64,000 nucleotides of DNA, from contig NZ_CP059900.1 in the NCBI RefSeq assembly GCF_014126825.1, positions 1,488,001-1,552,000 of the forward strand, in the 5' to 3' direction. Below the pieces are notes generated by a model. That model had not been told where the DNA came from, searched no databases, and was given only the letters and a program-made list of their open reading frames with translations. Source of the stretch: Tomitella gaofuii. Its GTDB lineage: Bacteria; Actinomycetota; Actinomycetes; Mycobacteriales; Mycobacteriaceae. Shown one piece after another: positions 18,478-27,409 of the stretch (its first letter is position 1; each line of letters starts with the position of its first letter). The translations under genes and the position numbers were made by a program.

Positions 18478-18538
18478 CGGGGCGCCGTCGATCCGGCCCG
18501 TCCGCGAGTACGCAGGATTCCTTCCGCCTGTGACCCTG

Positions 18539-18551
18539 ATTACAGTGGTGA
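18539..18551 (+). promoter_or_regulatory. Promoter-like element shared with the mftA upstream region
   Basis: ATTACAGTGGTGA here matches ATTACAGTGATGA at 7088-7100 in the mftR-mftA region at 12 of 13 positions. It lies 20 bp before the GTG of the GAF regulator, just ahead of its GGAAGGAGG ribosome-binding site. TACAGT could act as a -10 hexamer, or the whole block could be an operator of one regulator controlling both units. Binding is an inference. Confidence 0.4.
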
Positions 18552-18571
18552 TCGTCGGAAGGAGGGCCACG

Positions 18572-20047
18572 GTGGCGGCGAACACGGTTCCCGGGCGGGC
18601 GGGGCAGTGGACTGCGCTGCGCCCGGGCGAGGATGCGGCGGCGGTGGCCCGGCGGCTCGGTGCGGCCCACGACCGGTTCGTCACCGGAGGCGCGCGGCAA
18701 GCGGGCCGGTCGACAAGGAGCGGGCCGGCCGGCGGATCGTCGTGGGGGAGCGCGGCGGGCGACGTGGCGCTGGCGGCGGACGTACGCGCGGTGGTCCTGG
18801 AATCCTGGGAGCGCAGCAGGTGCAGCGGGGTGGACCCGGAGGCGGAGTCCGCCGGTGTGGCCTTCGGCGACGCGGACCTGCGTGAATACCGAGCCGTCCA
18901 TCCTTTGGCCTCGGTGTTGCCGGTGGTGCGCACACTGCTCGTCGACGATGCCGTGGATGCGGAGCTGCTGGTCGCGATCAGCGACGCAGACGGGCGCCTG
19001 CTCTGGGTGGAGGGCGACACGTCGATGCGGGACCGCGCCGCGGCGATGGCGTTCGCGGAGGGGGCCGACTGGAGCGAGTCGGCCATGGGCACGAACGCCC
19101 CCGGCACCTCGCTTGCGCTGGACCACTGTGTGCAGTTGTTCGGCGCCGAGCACTTCGCGCGCACCGTCCGGCGGTGGAGCTGCGCGGCGGCCCCCGTGCA
19201 CGACCCGGCATCCGGCGCGATCCTGGGCTCCATCGACATCACCGGTGGCACTCGGGTGGCCGCACCGGAGGTCCTCACCCTCGTACGGGCGACCGTGGCG
19301 GCGGCCGAGGCGGAGCTGCGGTTGCGCGGCATCGCGGGCGGGCACCGTGCGGACGAGTGGCGCGATGTGTCCGCATCGGGGCCGGCGACGGTCGCCGACG
19401 CGCTCGCACCGCCGGCCGGCGCCGGTTCGCCGCACGCGCGGCGGCTGCGGGTCCTCGGGGGAGATCGGCCGACGCTGCGTGCCGGCCGCGGCGAGTCGCG
19501 GCTGTCGCCGCGGCATGCGGAGATCCTGGTGCTGCTGACCGAACATCCCGACGGGCTGAGCGCCGAGCGTCTCGCTGTGGAGCTCGACGAGCGTTCCCTG
19601 GACGCGGTGACCGTGCGCGCGGAGATGTCGCGATTGCGCCGGGTGCTCGGCGCGGACATGATCGCCTCGCGCCCCTACCGGTTGACGGGTTCCGTACTGA
19701 CCGATGTGATGGCGGTCCGCAGCGCGTTGAGCAGGGGCGATGTCGAGGAAGCGCTGCGCTTGTACCGCGGCCCGGCGCTGCCCGATTCGCTGGCGCCCGG
19801 GGTGTCGGAGGTGCGGGAGTCCCTCGACGCGCGCATGCGTGCGGCGGTGCTCCACAGTGGCGATCCGTCCCTGTTGCAACGCTGGGCCGCGACGTCGACC
19901 GGCCGGGACGACCCCGTCGTCTGGCAGGCGCTCGTCGCCCTGCTCCGCGCGGGTTCGCCCGCGTTCGTACAGGCCAAGGCGCATGCGGACCTGCTGGAGC
20001 GCCGGTTCGGCCGCGCTGCAACCCGGTTGCAACGTCCGCGCACTTAG
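18572..20047 (+). CDS. GAF-domain transcriptional regulator (AcoR-like N-terminus) next to aldehyde dehydrogenase
   Basis: A 491-residue regulator. Residues ~60-255 resemble the sensory part of AcoR-type activators: [54 protein letters not shown] and [19 protein letters not shown]. No sigma-54 ATPase domain (GAFTGA) is present. The C-terminal part (~310-410) has [20 protein letters not shown] and [18 protein letters not shown], a winged-helix-like DNA-binding unit, as in actinobacterial relatives found beside aldehyde dehydrogenase genes. The start is GTG 18572 with GGAAGGAGG upstream. It probably controls the aldehyde dehydrogenase starting 56 bp downstream. Confidence 0.8.
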   Translation: MAANTVPGRAGQWTALRPGEDAAAVARRLGAAHDRFVTGGARQAGRSTRSGPAGGSSWGSAAGDVALAADVRAVVLESWERSRCSGVDPEAESAGVAFGDADLREYRAVHPLASVLPVVRTLLVDDAVDAELLVAISDADGRLLWVEGDTSMRDRAAAMAFAEGADWSESAMGTNAPGTSLALDHCVQLFGAEHFARTVRRWSCAAAPVHDPASGAILGSIDITGGTRVAAPEVLTLVRATVAAAEAELRLRGIAGGHRADEWRDVSASGPATVADALAPPAGAGSPHARRLRVLGGDRPTLRAGRGESRLSPRHAEILVLLTEHPDGLSAERLAVELDERSLDAVTVRAEMSRLRRVLGADMIASRPYRLTGSVLTDVMAVRSALSRGDVEEALRLYRGPALPDSLAPGVSEVRESLDARMRAAVLHSGDPSLLQRWAATSTGRDDPVVWQALVALLRAGSPAFVQAKAHADLLERRFGRAATRLQRPRT

Positions 20048-20103
20048 TGTCGTGCATCACGCCCGGTCGGCCGGGTGGAGAACACGAACCCAAGGAGTGC
20101 GCG

Positions 20104-21627
20104 ATGACCGTGTATGCCCGCCCCGGTGCACCGGATGCTGTGATGTCGTTCCAGTCCCGCTACGACAACTGGATCAGCGGCGCCTGGACCGCCCCGGTGG
20201 GCGGCGAGTACTTCGAGAACACCACGCCGGTCACCGGCCAGGCCTTCTGCGAGGTCGCGCGGTCCGGCGCGGCCGACGTCGAGCTGGCGCTGGACGCCGC
20301 ACACGCCGCAGCCCCCGCCTGGGGCAAGACCACCGCCGCCGAACGGGCACTCGTCCTCAACAGCATCGCCGACCGCATGGAGGCGAACCTCGAGTCGATC
20401 GCCGTGGCCGAGTCGTGGGACAACGGCAAGCCGGTCCGCGAGACGCTCAACGCGGACATCCCGCTCGCGATCGACCACTTCCGGTACTTCGCCGGCGCGA
20501 TCCGCGCGCAGGAGGGCTCGCTCTCGCAGATCGACGAGGATACGGTCGCTTACCACTTCCATGAGCCGCTCGGCGTGGTCGGCCAGATCATCCCGTGGAA
20601 CTTCCCGATCCTCATGGCCACCTGGAAGCTGGCGCCCGCGCTCGCCGCCGGCAACGCGATCGTCATGAAGCCGGCCGAGCAGACCCCCGCGTCGATCATG
20701 CACCTGATCTCCCTCGTCGGGGACCTGCTGCCGGACGGCGTCCTCAACATCGTCAACGGCTTCGGCGCCGAGACCGGCAAACCCCTGGCGTCCAGCAACC
20801 GCATCGCCAAGGTGGCGTTCACCGGTGAGACCACCACCGGACGGCTGATCATGCAGTACGCCAGCCAGAACCTCATCCCGGTCACGCTGGAGCTGGGCGG
20901 CAAGAGTCCCAACATCTTCTTCGACGACGTCCTGGCCAAGGCCGACGCGTACCAGGACAAGGCGCTCGAAGGGTTCACGATGTTCGCCCTCAACCAGGGC
21001 GAGGTGTGCACCTGCCCGTCGCGGTCGCTTATCCAGAACACCATCTACGACGAGTTCCTGGAGCTCGCGGCCATCCGGACCAAGGCGGTGCGCCAGGGCG
21101 ATCCGCTCGACACCGAGACGATGATCGGCGCGCAGGCCTCGAACGACCAGTTCGAGAAGATCCTGTCCTACATCGACATCGGCAAGGCCGAGGGCGCCAC
21201 GGTGGTCACGGGCGGCGAGCGGTCCGACCTGGGCGGCGACCTGTCCGGCGGCTATTACATCCAGCCCACCGTGTTCGCGGGCACCAACGACATGCGGATC
21301 TTCCAGGAGGAGATCTTCGGCCCCGTCGTCTCGGTCACCTCGTTCACCGATTACGACGATGCCATCCGCATCGCCAACGACACCCTCTACGGGCTGGGCG
21401 CCGGAGTCTGGTCGCGCAACGGATCGACCGCCTACCGCGCCGGACGCGACATCCAGGCGGGGCGCGTGTGGACCAACACGTACCACCAGTACCCGGCGCA
21501 CGCGGCGTTCGGCGGCTACAAGCAGTCGGGCTTCGGTCGGGAGAACCACCGCATGATGCTCGACCACTACCAGCAGACGAAGAACCTGCTCGTCTCCTAC
21601 GCCGAAGGGGCCCAGGGCTTCTTCTGA
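20104..21627 (+). CDS. NAD-dependent aldehyde dehydrogenase (ExaC/AldA type)
   Basis: A 507-residue aldehyde dehydrogenase that oxidises aldehydes such as acetaldehyde to acids with NAD. Visible are the substrate/cofactor segment [20 protein letters not shown] (~165), catalytic Glu in LELGGKSPN (~263), catalytic Cys in [13 protein letters not shown] (~302), and [10 protein letters not shown] (~405). The CTCPSR context is typical of the ExaC group expressed during ethanol growth. Start ATG follows AAGGAG. Together with the upstream GAF regulator and downstream DUF779 gene it forms a common actinobacterial unit, here joined to a mycofactocin locus, which fits alcohol oxidation through mycofactocin-dependent dehydrogenases. 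Confidence 0.95.
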   Translation: MTVYARPGAPDAVMSFQSRYDNWISGAWTAPVGGEYFENTTPVTGQAFCEVARSGAADVELALDAAHAAAPAWGKTTAAERALVLNSIADRMEANLESIAVAESWDNGKPVRETLNADIPLAIDHFRYFAGAIRAQEGSLSQIDEDTVAYHFHEPLGVVGQIIPWNFPILMATWKLAPALAAGNAIVMKPAEQTPASIMHLISLVGDLLPDGVLNIVNGFGAETGKPLASSNRIAKVAFTGETTTGRLIMQYASQNLIPVTLELGGKSPNIFFDDVLAKADAYQDKALEGFTMFALNQGEVCTCPSRSLIQNTIYDEFLELAAIRTKAVRQGDPLDTETMIGAQASNDQFEKILSYIDIGKAEGATVVTGGERSDLGGDLSGGYYIQPTVFAGTNDMRIFQEEIFGPVVSVTSFTDYDDAIRIANDTLYGLGAGVWSRNGSTAYRAGRDIQAGRVWTNTYHQYPAHAAFGGYKQSGFGRENHRMMLDHYQQTKNLLVSYAEGAQGFF

Positions 21628-21633
21628 GCGGCT

Positions 21634-21676
21634 TCCCCGGCCGCCGTATCCCCCCTCCCCCCGTGGCGGCCGGGGA
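21634..21676 (+). terminator. Hairpin 1 after aldehyde dehydrogenase
   Basis: Perfect 12-bp stem: TCCCCGGCCGCC at 21634-21645 and its complement at 21665-21676. The 19-base loop is mostly C. It starts 6 bp past the stop codon and is the first of two perfect hairpins in a row before the DUF779 gene. Confidence 0.6.
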
Positions 21677-21681
21677 CTCAC

Positions 21682-21724
21682 GCCGGTGCGGGGGACGAGC
21701 GTCGATGCCGTCCCCCGCACCGGC
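21682..21724 (+). terminator. Hairpin 2 after aldehyde dehydrogenase
   Basis: Perfect 16-bp stem: GCCGGTGCGGGGGACG at 21682-21697 and its complement at 21709-21724, with an 11-base loop. It is stronger than hairpin 1 and ends 40 bp before the DUF779 start. It could be a terminator that sets the ratio between the dehydrogenase and DUF779 messages, or a stabiliser of the upstream mRNA 3' end. Confidence 0.6.
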
Positions 21725-21764
21725 GGCCATCCGACCCGGAACACTCGCGAACCGAGGACCGTTC

Positions 21765-22289
21765 ATGACCGCACCCGCGCGCGTTGTCGCCACCGTGGCG
21801 GCCCGTGACCTGCTGTGCAGCCTTCGCCGCCGGCACGGTCCGCTCATGCTCCACCAGTCCGGCGGCTGCTGCGACGGGTCTTCGCCGATGTGCTACGGCG
21901 CCGGGGAGTTCCTCGTGGGCGACCGCGACGTCCTCCTGGGCGAGCTCGATCTGGCGGCGGTGCCCGGCGCGGTTGCGGCCGAACGCCCCATCGGCGACGA
22001 CGCCGTGGCCGTGTGGATCTCCGGGCCGCAGTACGCGGCGTGGCAGCACACGCAGCTGATCCTCGACGTGGTCGCAGGTCGTGGTGGAGGCTTCAGTCTG
22101 GAGGCGCCCGAGGGCCTCCGGTTCCTCACCCGTTCGCGCCCGTTCATGCGCGCGGAGCTGCGGGCGTTGACCGACGCGCCGCCGCTGACCGGCGTGCAGG
22201 TGGAGGCGGGAGTCGTCCCTCCGACGCCCGGATTCCCCGTGGTGGTGGCGGACGCCGCTGAGGCGGAGGCGGCCTGCGGGTTCCGCTGA
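21765..22289 (+). CDS. DUF779 domain protein
   Basis: A 174-residue protein. The diagnostic DUF779 segment LMLHQSGGCCDGSSPMCYGAGEF (~34-56) supplies three Cys and one His that could bind metal. WISGPQYAAWQHTQLILDVVAGRGGGFSLE follows at ~94-123. The last ~40 residues (PPLTGVQVEAGVVPPTPGF onward) extend past the usual domain. DUF779 genes commonly follow ExaC-type aldehyde dehydrogenases, but their biochemical role is not established. The ATG at 21765 has only a weak GAGGA ribosome-binding site. Confidence 0.88.
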   Translation: MTAPARVVATVAARDLLCSLRRRHGPLMLHQSGGCCDGSSPMCYGAGEFLVGDRDVLLGELDLAAVPGAVAAERPIGDDAVAVWISGPQYAAWQHTQLILDVVAGRGGGFSLEAPEGLRFLTRSRPFMRAELRALTDAPPLTGVQVEAGVVPPTPGFPVVVADAAEAEAACGFR

Positions 22290-22498
22290 GGCGCGATACA
22301 CACGCCGCGGCCTGCGCCGAGCGTTCCCCGCGTGGTCCGGACGCTCGACCCCGCTGCCCCGGCGAGAAGAAGTATTCGGCCCGCGCGGTATTCCATGAAT
22401 TGACGGAACCGGTCGCGGAGGGAGCGCGCGACGGGGATACTGCGTGCATCACGCGATCCGCTGTCGATCAGGCGTACCGCCCGATCAAGGAGCCGCCC

Positions 22499-24034
22499 AT
22501 GCCGCATGGCCCGTTCGCAGGGATGTCGCGCCGTGAGTTCCTGGCCAAAGTCACCGCCGCGGGCGGGATGGCGGTGCTGGCCTCGTGGGCCGGCCCCGTC
22601 ATCGAGCGCGCCTACGCCGCCGACCCCGCGGGGACGGGGTCGCTGGACGACATCGAGCACATCGTCCTGCTCATGAACGAGAACCGCTCGTTCGACCACT
22701 ACTTCGGCACGCTGTCCGGGGTGCGCGGCTTCGGCGACCCGTCCCCGGCGTGGAACCAGTACGGCTACCAGCCGGGTGTGGGGCCCACGCCCGACGGCTA
22801 CGTCAACCCGTTCCGTCTGGACACCAACCGGGGCCCGGCCCTCGACGGCGAGTGCATCAATGACCCCACCCACGCGTGGGGCCCGCAGCACCGTTCCTGG
22901 AACGGCGGTGCGATGGACCGGTGGATCCCCGAGCACATCGCCGCGGACGGGCCCGCCAACGGTCCGGCCACCATGGGCCACTACACGCGCGCGGACCTCC
23001 CGGTGCACTACGACCTGGCCGACGCCTTCACCATCTGCGACAACTACTACTGCTCGGTGATGGGCCCCACCGACCCCAACCGGCTGTACTGGATGAGCGG
23101 CACCATCGACCCCGACGGGACGCACGGCGGGCCGCTGATCACGACGCCGTACCTGATCCCGCAGAACACCTACAGCTGGCGCACCATGCCGGAGAACCTC
23201 GAGGAGGCCGGCGTCTCCTGGAAGATCTACAACAACCGGGACCTGGGGCCGGTGTCCGCAGTGGTGCTCGACGGCATGATGGGGTGTTTCCGCCAGGCCG
23301 CGGATCCCGCGTCGGTGCTGGCGCGCAAGGGCAAGGATCCGACGTACCCGGACGGGTTCCGCGACGATGTGGAGAACGACCGGCTGCCCGCGGTGTCGTG
23401 GTTGATACCGCGCCTGCTCGACTGCGAGCACCCGGCGTTGCCGCCGGCCCTGGGCGCCACCGGACTGCTCATGGCCCTCGACATCCTCACCGCCAACCCG
23501 GCGGTGTGGGAGAAGACGGCGCTCATCGTCAGCTACGACGAGAACGGCGGGTTCTTCGACCACGTGGCCCCGCCCGTGCCGCCGCCCGGCACCCCCGGCG
23601 AGTACCTCACTGTGCCGCTCGGCGGCGTGGACGATTCCGACGGCATCGCGGGTCCGGTGGGGCTCGGTTTCCGCGTGCCGGGCCTGGTGATCTCGCCGTA
23701 CAGCCGCGGCGGGCTCGTCGCATCCGAGGTGTTCGACCACACCTCGCAATTGCGGCTCATCGAGCGACGGTTCGGGGTGGACGTGCCCAATCTGACGCCG
23801 TGGCGCCGCGCCACCTGCGGCGACATGACCTCCACCTTCAACTTCGCCGGGCGTCCCGACCCCACGGTGCCGCCCATGTTCGACGGCTACAGCCGCGTGG
23901 GGCCCGCCGTGCTGCAGTGCGGCGGAAGCATGGGCCTGGGGTTCGTCAACATGGGCGCCTCGTATCCGGTGCCGCCGAACAGCATGCCGGTGCAGGAGCC
24001 GGGCACGAGGGGAAGGCCGTCGGGGATGGCCTGA
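22499..24034 (+). CDS. Tat-exported phospholipase C / phosphoesterase-family protein
   Basis: A 511-residue secreted phosphoesterase. The twin-arginine signal is SRREFLAKVTAAGGMAVLA (~10-28), cleaved near AYA-ADP. The metal/nucleophile segment is HIVLLMNENRSFDHYFGTL (~57-75), where Asn-Glu-Asn-Arg-Ser-Phe-Asp-His is the phospholipase C family signature. Further metal sites are in ALIVSYDENGGFFDHVAPP (~342) and the HTSQLRLIERRFGV segment (~418). Family members cleave phosphatidylcholine or similar lipids at the cell surface, but the substrate is not predictable here. ATG 22499 with AAGGAG is preferred over an upstream start that would bury the Tat motif. The 209 bp before it show nothing firm. 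Confidence 0.92.
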   Translation: MPHGPFAGMSRREFLAKVTAAGGMAVLASWAGPVIERAYAADPAGTGSLDDIEHIVLLMNENRSFDHYFGTLSGVRGFGDPSPAWNQYGYQPGVGPTPDGYVNPFRLDTNRGPALDGECINDPTHAWGPQHRSWNGGAMDRWIPEHIAADGPANGPATMGHYTRADLPVHYDLADAFTICDNYYCSVMGPTDPNRLYWMSGTIDPDGTHGGPLITTPYLIPQNTYSWRTMPENLEEAGVSWKIYNNRDLGPVSAVVLDGMMGCFRQAADPASVLARKGKDPTYPDGFRDDVENDRLPAVSWLIPRLLDCEHPALPPALGATGLLMALDILTANPAVWEKTALIVSYDENGGFFDHVAPPVPPPGTPGEYLTVPLGGVDDSDGIAGPVGLGFRVPGLVISPYSRGGLVASEVFDHTSQLRLIERRFGVDVPNLTPWRRATCGDMTSTFNFAGRPDPTVPPMFDGYSRVGPAVLQCGGSMGLGFVNMGASYPVPPNSMPVQEPGTRGRPSGMA

Positions 24035-24105
24035 CTCCGCTCGATGCCGCGCGTGACGGTGCCGTTCGCGGCATGATGGACCGTGCAGGACGGAGGCGAT
24101 GCGCG

Positions 24106-24465
24106 GTGGATCGCGACGATGCGCAGCCCGGCGGCGATGCGACGCTCGGGTGGCTCTATGCGATGGTCGAGGCTGCGGAGGAGGCCGACCTGATCGAACG
24201 GGTCGACGACGAGCGGCGCAACGGGGAGTTCGTGCGCCTGCTGCGCGACGAACACTGCGTCGACGTCGACGCCGAGGACGAGTCGACGCTGGCTGACGGA
24301 CCGGGGGAGAGCCGTGAGCAGGATTCCGATGAGGAACCGCCCTGGTCTGCGGGGCAGGTGGTCGGCATGATCGAGCACCTGCTGGGTGCGACGGAGGTGT
24401 GGCCGGGGCGCGCGTCCGACGAGACCGACGCGTACCCCGGCGGAAACGAGGGGCCGGAGGAATGA
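24106..24465 (+). CDS. Small acidic hypothetical protein
   Basis: A 119-residue protein not recognised as any family. It has two parts. The first is a helical N-terminal segment, LGWLYAMVEAAEEADLIERV and then EFVRLLRDEHCVDVD. The second is a very acidic middle/C-terminus with GQVVGMIEHLLGATEVWPGR. GTG 24106 is favoured by GGAGG nine bases upstream; ATG 24073 or 24076 would add Arg-rich residues. It follows the phospholipase C gene by 71 bp on the same strand. Codon use (GC-rich third positions) supports coding. Confidence 0.5.
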   Translation: MDRDDAQPGGDATLGWLYAMVEAAEEADLIERVDDERRNGEFVRLLRDEHCVDVDAEDESTLADGPGESREQDSDEEPPWSAGQVVGMIEHLLGATEVWPGRASDETDAYPGGNEGPEE

Positions 24466-24503
24466 TCCGGCCAGACCGTGCGAGGTCGCACGCGTGCGGC
24501 ACT

Positions 24504-25019
24504 TCAGGCCAGGAACACCGCCAGGTCCGTGCGCATGGCGGCCGGGTCCGCATCGGGCGTCGGCTCGGTCACGTACACCTCGAAGAACCGCGTGGTGGGC
24601 GTGTGGCCGGCGGAGGCGACATCACCCATGAACCGGCCCCACGCTTCGCCCAGTCCGTCGTACGAGCCCAGGTGGCTGGTCGCGGCCACGCGCCCGGCGG
24701 GGATCGCCGAGGCGACCACGGTATAGCCGTCACCCAGGTCCAGGGGCCCGGCGAGCGGCGCGGTGACGGGGACGCCGACTGCCATGTCGACGGTGTCGGT
24801 GGGCATCCGCGTGTGCAGCGCCAGCGCCGGTCCGGCGGGCGTGGTGCCCGCGGAGGCGAGCGCGGGGAACAGCCGCGGGAACACCGCGTCCATCAGCTCG
24901 GGCATGCGGGCCAGGGGAAAGTCGCGGACCTCCACCACGGCCAGCGGAACCTCGGGGCCGTCGAGGACGGTGACGCCGTCGTACGCGTCGGCGGGGAAGT
25001 ACGGATGCGGTGCGGTCAT
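24504..25019 (-). CDS. GyrI-like / AraC effector-binding-fold protein
   Basis: A 171-residue stand-alone small-molecule-binding domain of the GyrI-like (SOUL/AraE-bind) type. It opens with GVTVLDGPEVPLAVVEVRDFPL, and then has AGPALALHTRMPTDTVDMAVGVPV and SAIPAGRVAATSHLGSYDGLGEAWGRF, the glycine-rich second repeat of the fold. It ends in FFEVYVTEP. Such proteins bind hydrophobic ligands or act as small hydrolases, and no ligand is evident. Start ATG 25019 follows AAGGAG. It is downstream of the AraC regulator on the same strand, 65 bp apart, so it may be an accessory sensor. Confidence 0.85.
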   Translation of the reverse strand: MTAPHPYFPADAYDGVTVLDGPEVPLAVVEVRDFPLARMPELMDAVFPRLFPALASAGTTPAGPALALHTRMPTDTVDMAVGVPVTAPLAGPLDLGDGYTVVASAIPAGRVAATSHLGSYDGLGEAWGRFMGDVASAGHTPTTRFFEVYVTEPTPDADPAAMRTDLAVFLA

Positions 25020-25084
25020 GGCCGGCTCCTTCCGGTGGGAGTGCGTGCGGGTATGCAGACCGGGCGGCTCCGCGGGAATCATCG

Positions 25085-26098
25085 CTACCGGAATTCTCCG
25101 GGAGTCTTGCCGGTCCACCGCTTGAACGCACGGCGGAAGGCGCTCGGCTCGGAGAACCCGAGGCGTGCGGAGATGACGTCGACGGACTCGCCCGCATCGA
25201 GCCCGGCCACCGCGTACTCCTGCAGCACCGATTCGCGCAGCCGGCCCAGCGACGTGCCCTCCTGGCGGAGCATCCGGCGCAGCTGCGGTTCGCTCACCGC
25301 CAGCGCCGCCGCGACGTCGGATGCGGTGGGCTGGGTGCCGCGGATGCCGAGCTCGACGATCCGCCGCGCGCGTGCGGTCAGGCCGGAGTCGTAGTCGCGC
25401 CGGGACAACAGCCGGCCGGGGGAGTCGCGCAGGAAATCACGCAGCGAGCGCTCGTCCTGCACCACCGGGCTCGCCAGGTCGGCCGCGGCGAACGTGATCG
25501 CGGGGTCGCGGCTGCCGAAGGTGATGGGGATGCCGAACATGTGGTGGTACGCGACGACGTCGACGGGTGCGGGGTCGGTGTAGGGGAGTTCGACGGAGGA
25601 CGGCTCCAGCCGCCGTCCGGTGAGCCAGGCGGCGAACCGGTGCGCCAGCAGCAGGCCGAAGTCGGCGACGACGGAAGCGTCCTCCCACGCGTCGGCGCCC
25701 GCCGCGGGCAGCACCGAGGTGTCGAACCAGAACCGCACCCCGGCTTCGTCGAAGTCGATGCGCACGGGCGCCGACGAGGGGAGCGCGGGGAGGAAACCCG
25801 CGAGCCGGTGCAGCGTCGTGTCGAGGTCGGGGCAGTGGATGATCGCGTGCGAGAGCAGCGCGAATGTTCCGCGGGGCACGGGCGCGAGCCCGAGGCCCAT
25901 GAGCTCGTCGTCGGTGATCTCGGCGGCGCCGAGCATGAACCGGGCGACGTGGTCGACGGTGAGCCGGGTGTCGGGATTGTCGAGCTCGTGGGCGGTGATC
26001 CCCGCGGCCACGAGAGCGGGGCCCAGGTCGATGCCCCGGCGGGCGGACGCGTGCAGCGCCCGCTGGACGAATCCCACCGGCACCATTCGCACCGCCAT
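25085..26098 (-). CDS. AraC-family transcriptional regulator
   Basis: A 337-residue regulator with an N-terminal 'arabinose-binding-like' domain of the type seen in mycobacterial AraC proteins (~1-195, including GTFALLSHAIIHCPDLDTTL and FWFDTSVLP). The C-terminal double helix-turn-helix (~235-335) contains TASDVAAALAVSEPQLRRML and the second-helix signature VDVISARLGFSEPSAFRRAF followed by KRWTGKTPGEFR. Start ATG 26098 follows GGGAGGAGG. It diverges from the acyl-CoA dehydrogenase/CaiB pair (168 bp between starts), so it is a candidate activator of that unit, an inference from layout. Confidence 0.92.
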   Translation of the reverse strand: MAVRMVPVGFVQRALHASARRGIDLGPALVAAGITAHELDNPDTRLTVDHVARFMLGAAEITDDELMGLGLAPVPRGTFALLSHAIIHCPDLDTTLHRLAGFLPALPSSAPVRIDFDEAGVRFWFDTSVLPAAGADAWEDASVVADFGLLLAHRFAAWLTGRRLEPSSVELPYTDPAPVDVVAYHHMFGIPITFGSRDPAITFAAADLASPVVQDERSLRDFLRDSPGRLLSRRDYDSGLTARARRIVELGIRGTQPTASDVAAALAVSEPQLRRMLRQEGTSLGRLRESVLQEYAVAGLDAGESVDVISARLGFSEPSAFRRAFKRWTGKTPGEFR

Positions 26099-26266
26099 GC
26101 CGACCTCCTCCCGCGTCTGCAGGGTCCCGGTCGGATCGGTCACGAACGCTGATCGTTTCTGTCCTTACCGCCGTCCCCGTCCGAGCATACGGTGAGGTGG
26201 AACGCACCCGGACCGGCCCGTGCGCGGGTCCGGTCGGCACACATGTCCGCACAGGAGGGCCACCGT

Positions 26267-27409
26267 ATGGAGCGCACACTTTTCGACGACGACCACAAGC
26301 TCTTCCGCGAGTCCTACCGGGGGTTCCTCGCCGAGCACGTCGCGCCGTTCCATGACCAGTGGGAGGACGACAACATCGTCGACCGTGAAGTGTGGGTGGA
26401 GGCCGGCAAGCTCGGGTTCCTCGGCATGGCGGTGGACGAGAAGTACGGCGGCGGGGGGGTGCAGGATTTCCGGTACAACGCCGTGGTCACCGAGGAGTCG
26501 GTGCGCGGCGGATACAGCGGGCTCGGTTTCATGCTGCACAACGACGTGATCCAGCCCTACCTGATGAACCTGTGCAACGATGAGCAGAAGGAGCGGTGGC
26601 TGCCGCGGTTCTGCACCGGCGAGCTGATCACGGCGATCGCGATGACCGAGCCGGGCACGGGCTCGGACCTGCAGGGCATCAAGACCAACGCCAAACGCGA
26701 CGGGGACGACTGGATCCTCAACGGCGCCAAGACGTTCATCACCAACGGCATCCACTCCGACCTGGTGATCGTCGTGGCGCAGACGGACCCGTCCAAGGGC
26801 GCCCAGGGGTTCTCGCTGCTCGGTGTCGAGCGCGGCATGCCCGGGTTCGAGCGGGGCCGCAACCTCGACAAGATCGGGCTCAAGGCCCAAGACACCGCGG
26901 AGCTGAGCTTCAACGACGTGCGCGTGCCCGCCGCCAACCTCATCGGCGAGGAGGGCATGGGCTTCGCCTACCTCATGCAGAACCTGCCGCAGGAGCGTCT
27001 GTCGATCGCGGTGGTGGCGGCCGCGGCGATGGAGCAGGTGCTCCAGGAGACCATCGAGTACTGCCGTGACCGCAAGGCCTTCGGCCGGTCCATCGGCTCG
27101 TTCCAGAACTCGCGGTTCGTCATGGCCGAGCTGGCCACGGAGACGAAGATCGCCCGGGTGTTCGTCGACCAGTGCATCGAGGCGTTGAACCGCGGCGAAC
27201 TCACCATCGAAGAGGCCGCGATGGCCAAATGGTGGACCACTGAGAAGCAGGTGGCCCTGATCGACCGTTGCCTGCAGATGCACGGCGGCTACGGCTACAT
27301 GCGCGAGTACCCCGTGGCGAAGGCCTACATGGACTCCCGTGTGCAGACGATCTACGGCGGCACCACCGAGATCATGAAGGAGATCATCGGCCGCGGATTG
27401 GGGATGTGA
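26267..27409 (+). CDS. Acyl-CoA dehydrogenase
   Basis: A 380-residue FAD enzyme for the first step of fatty acyl-CoA oxidation. Motifs are [20 protein letters not shown] (~125), [17 protein letters not shown] (~155), [17 protein letters not shown] (~240), and [20 protein letters not shown] then [15 protein letters not shown] at the end, where the catalytic base Glu sits in GGTTEIM. The position of this Glu matches medium/short-chain-like members, but chain length is not assigned. Start ATG 26267 follows AGGAGGG. The stop overlaps the next ATG by one base (TGATG), so it is coupled to the CaiB/BaiF gene. Confidence 0.93.
   Translation: MERTLFDDDHKLFRESYRGFLAEHVAPFHDQWEDDNIVDREVWVEAGKLGFLGMAVDEKYGGGGVQDFRYNAVVTEESVRGGYSGLGFMLHNDVIQPYLMNLCNDEQKERWLPRFCTGELITAIAMTEPGTGSDLQGIKTNAKRDGDDWILNGAKTFITNGIHSDLVIVVAQTDPSKGAQGFSLLGVERGMPGFERGRNLDKIGLKAQDTAELSFNDVRVPAANLIGEEGMGFAYLMQNLPQERLSIAVVAAAAMEQVLQETIEYCRDRKAFGRSIGSFQNSRFVMAELATETKIARVFVDQCIEALNRGELTIEEAAMAKWWTTEKQVALIDRCLQMHGGYGYMREYPVAKAYMDSRVQTIYGGTTEIMKEIIGRGLGM

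Noticed and set aside
20044-21744. A 566-codon minus-strand open frame opposite the aldehyde dehydrogenase
   Set aside because: It is antisense to a clearly recognisable enzyme and shows no domain.
24156-24491. A 111-codon minus-strand frame over the small acidic protein
   Set aside because: Ser/Arg/Pro-rich with no ribosome-binding site; the plus-strand frame has a better start signal and a helical pattern.
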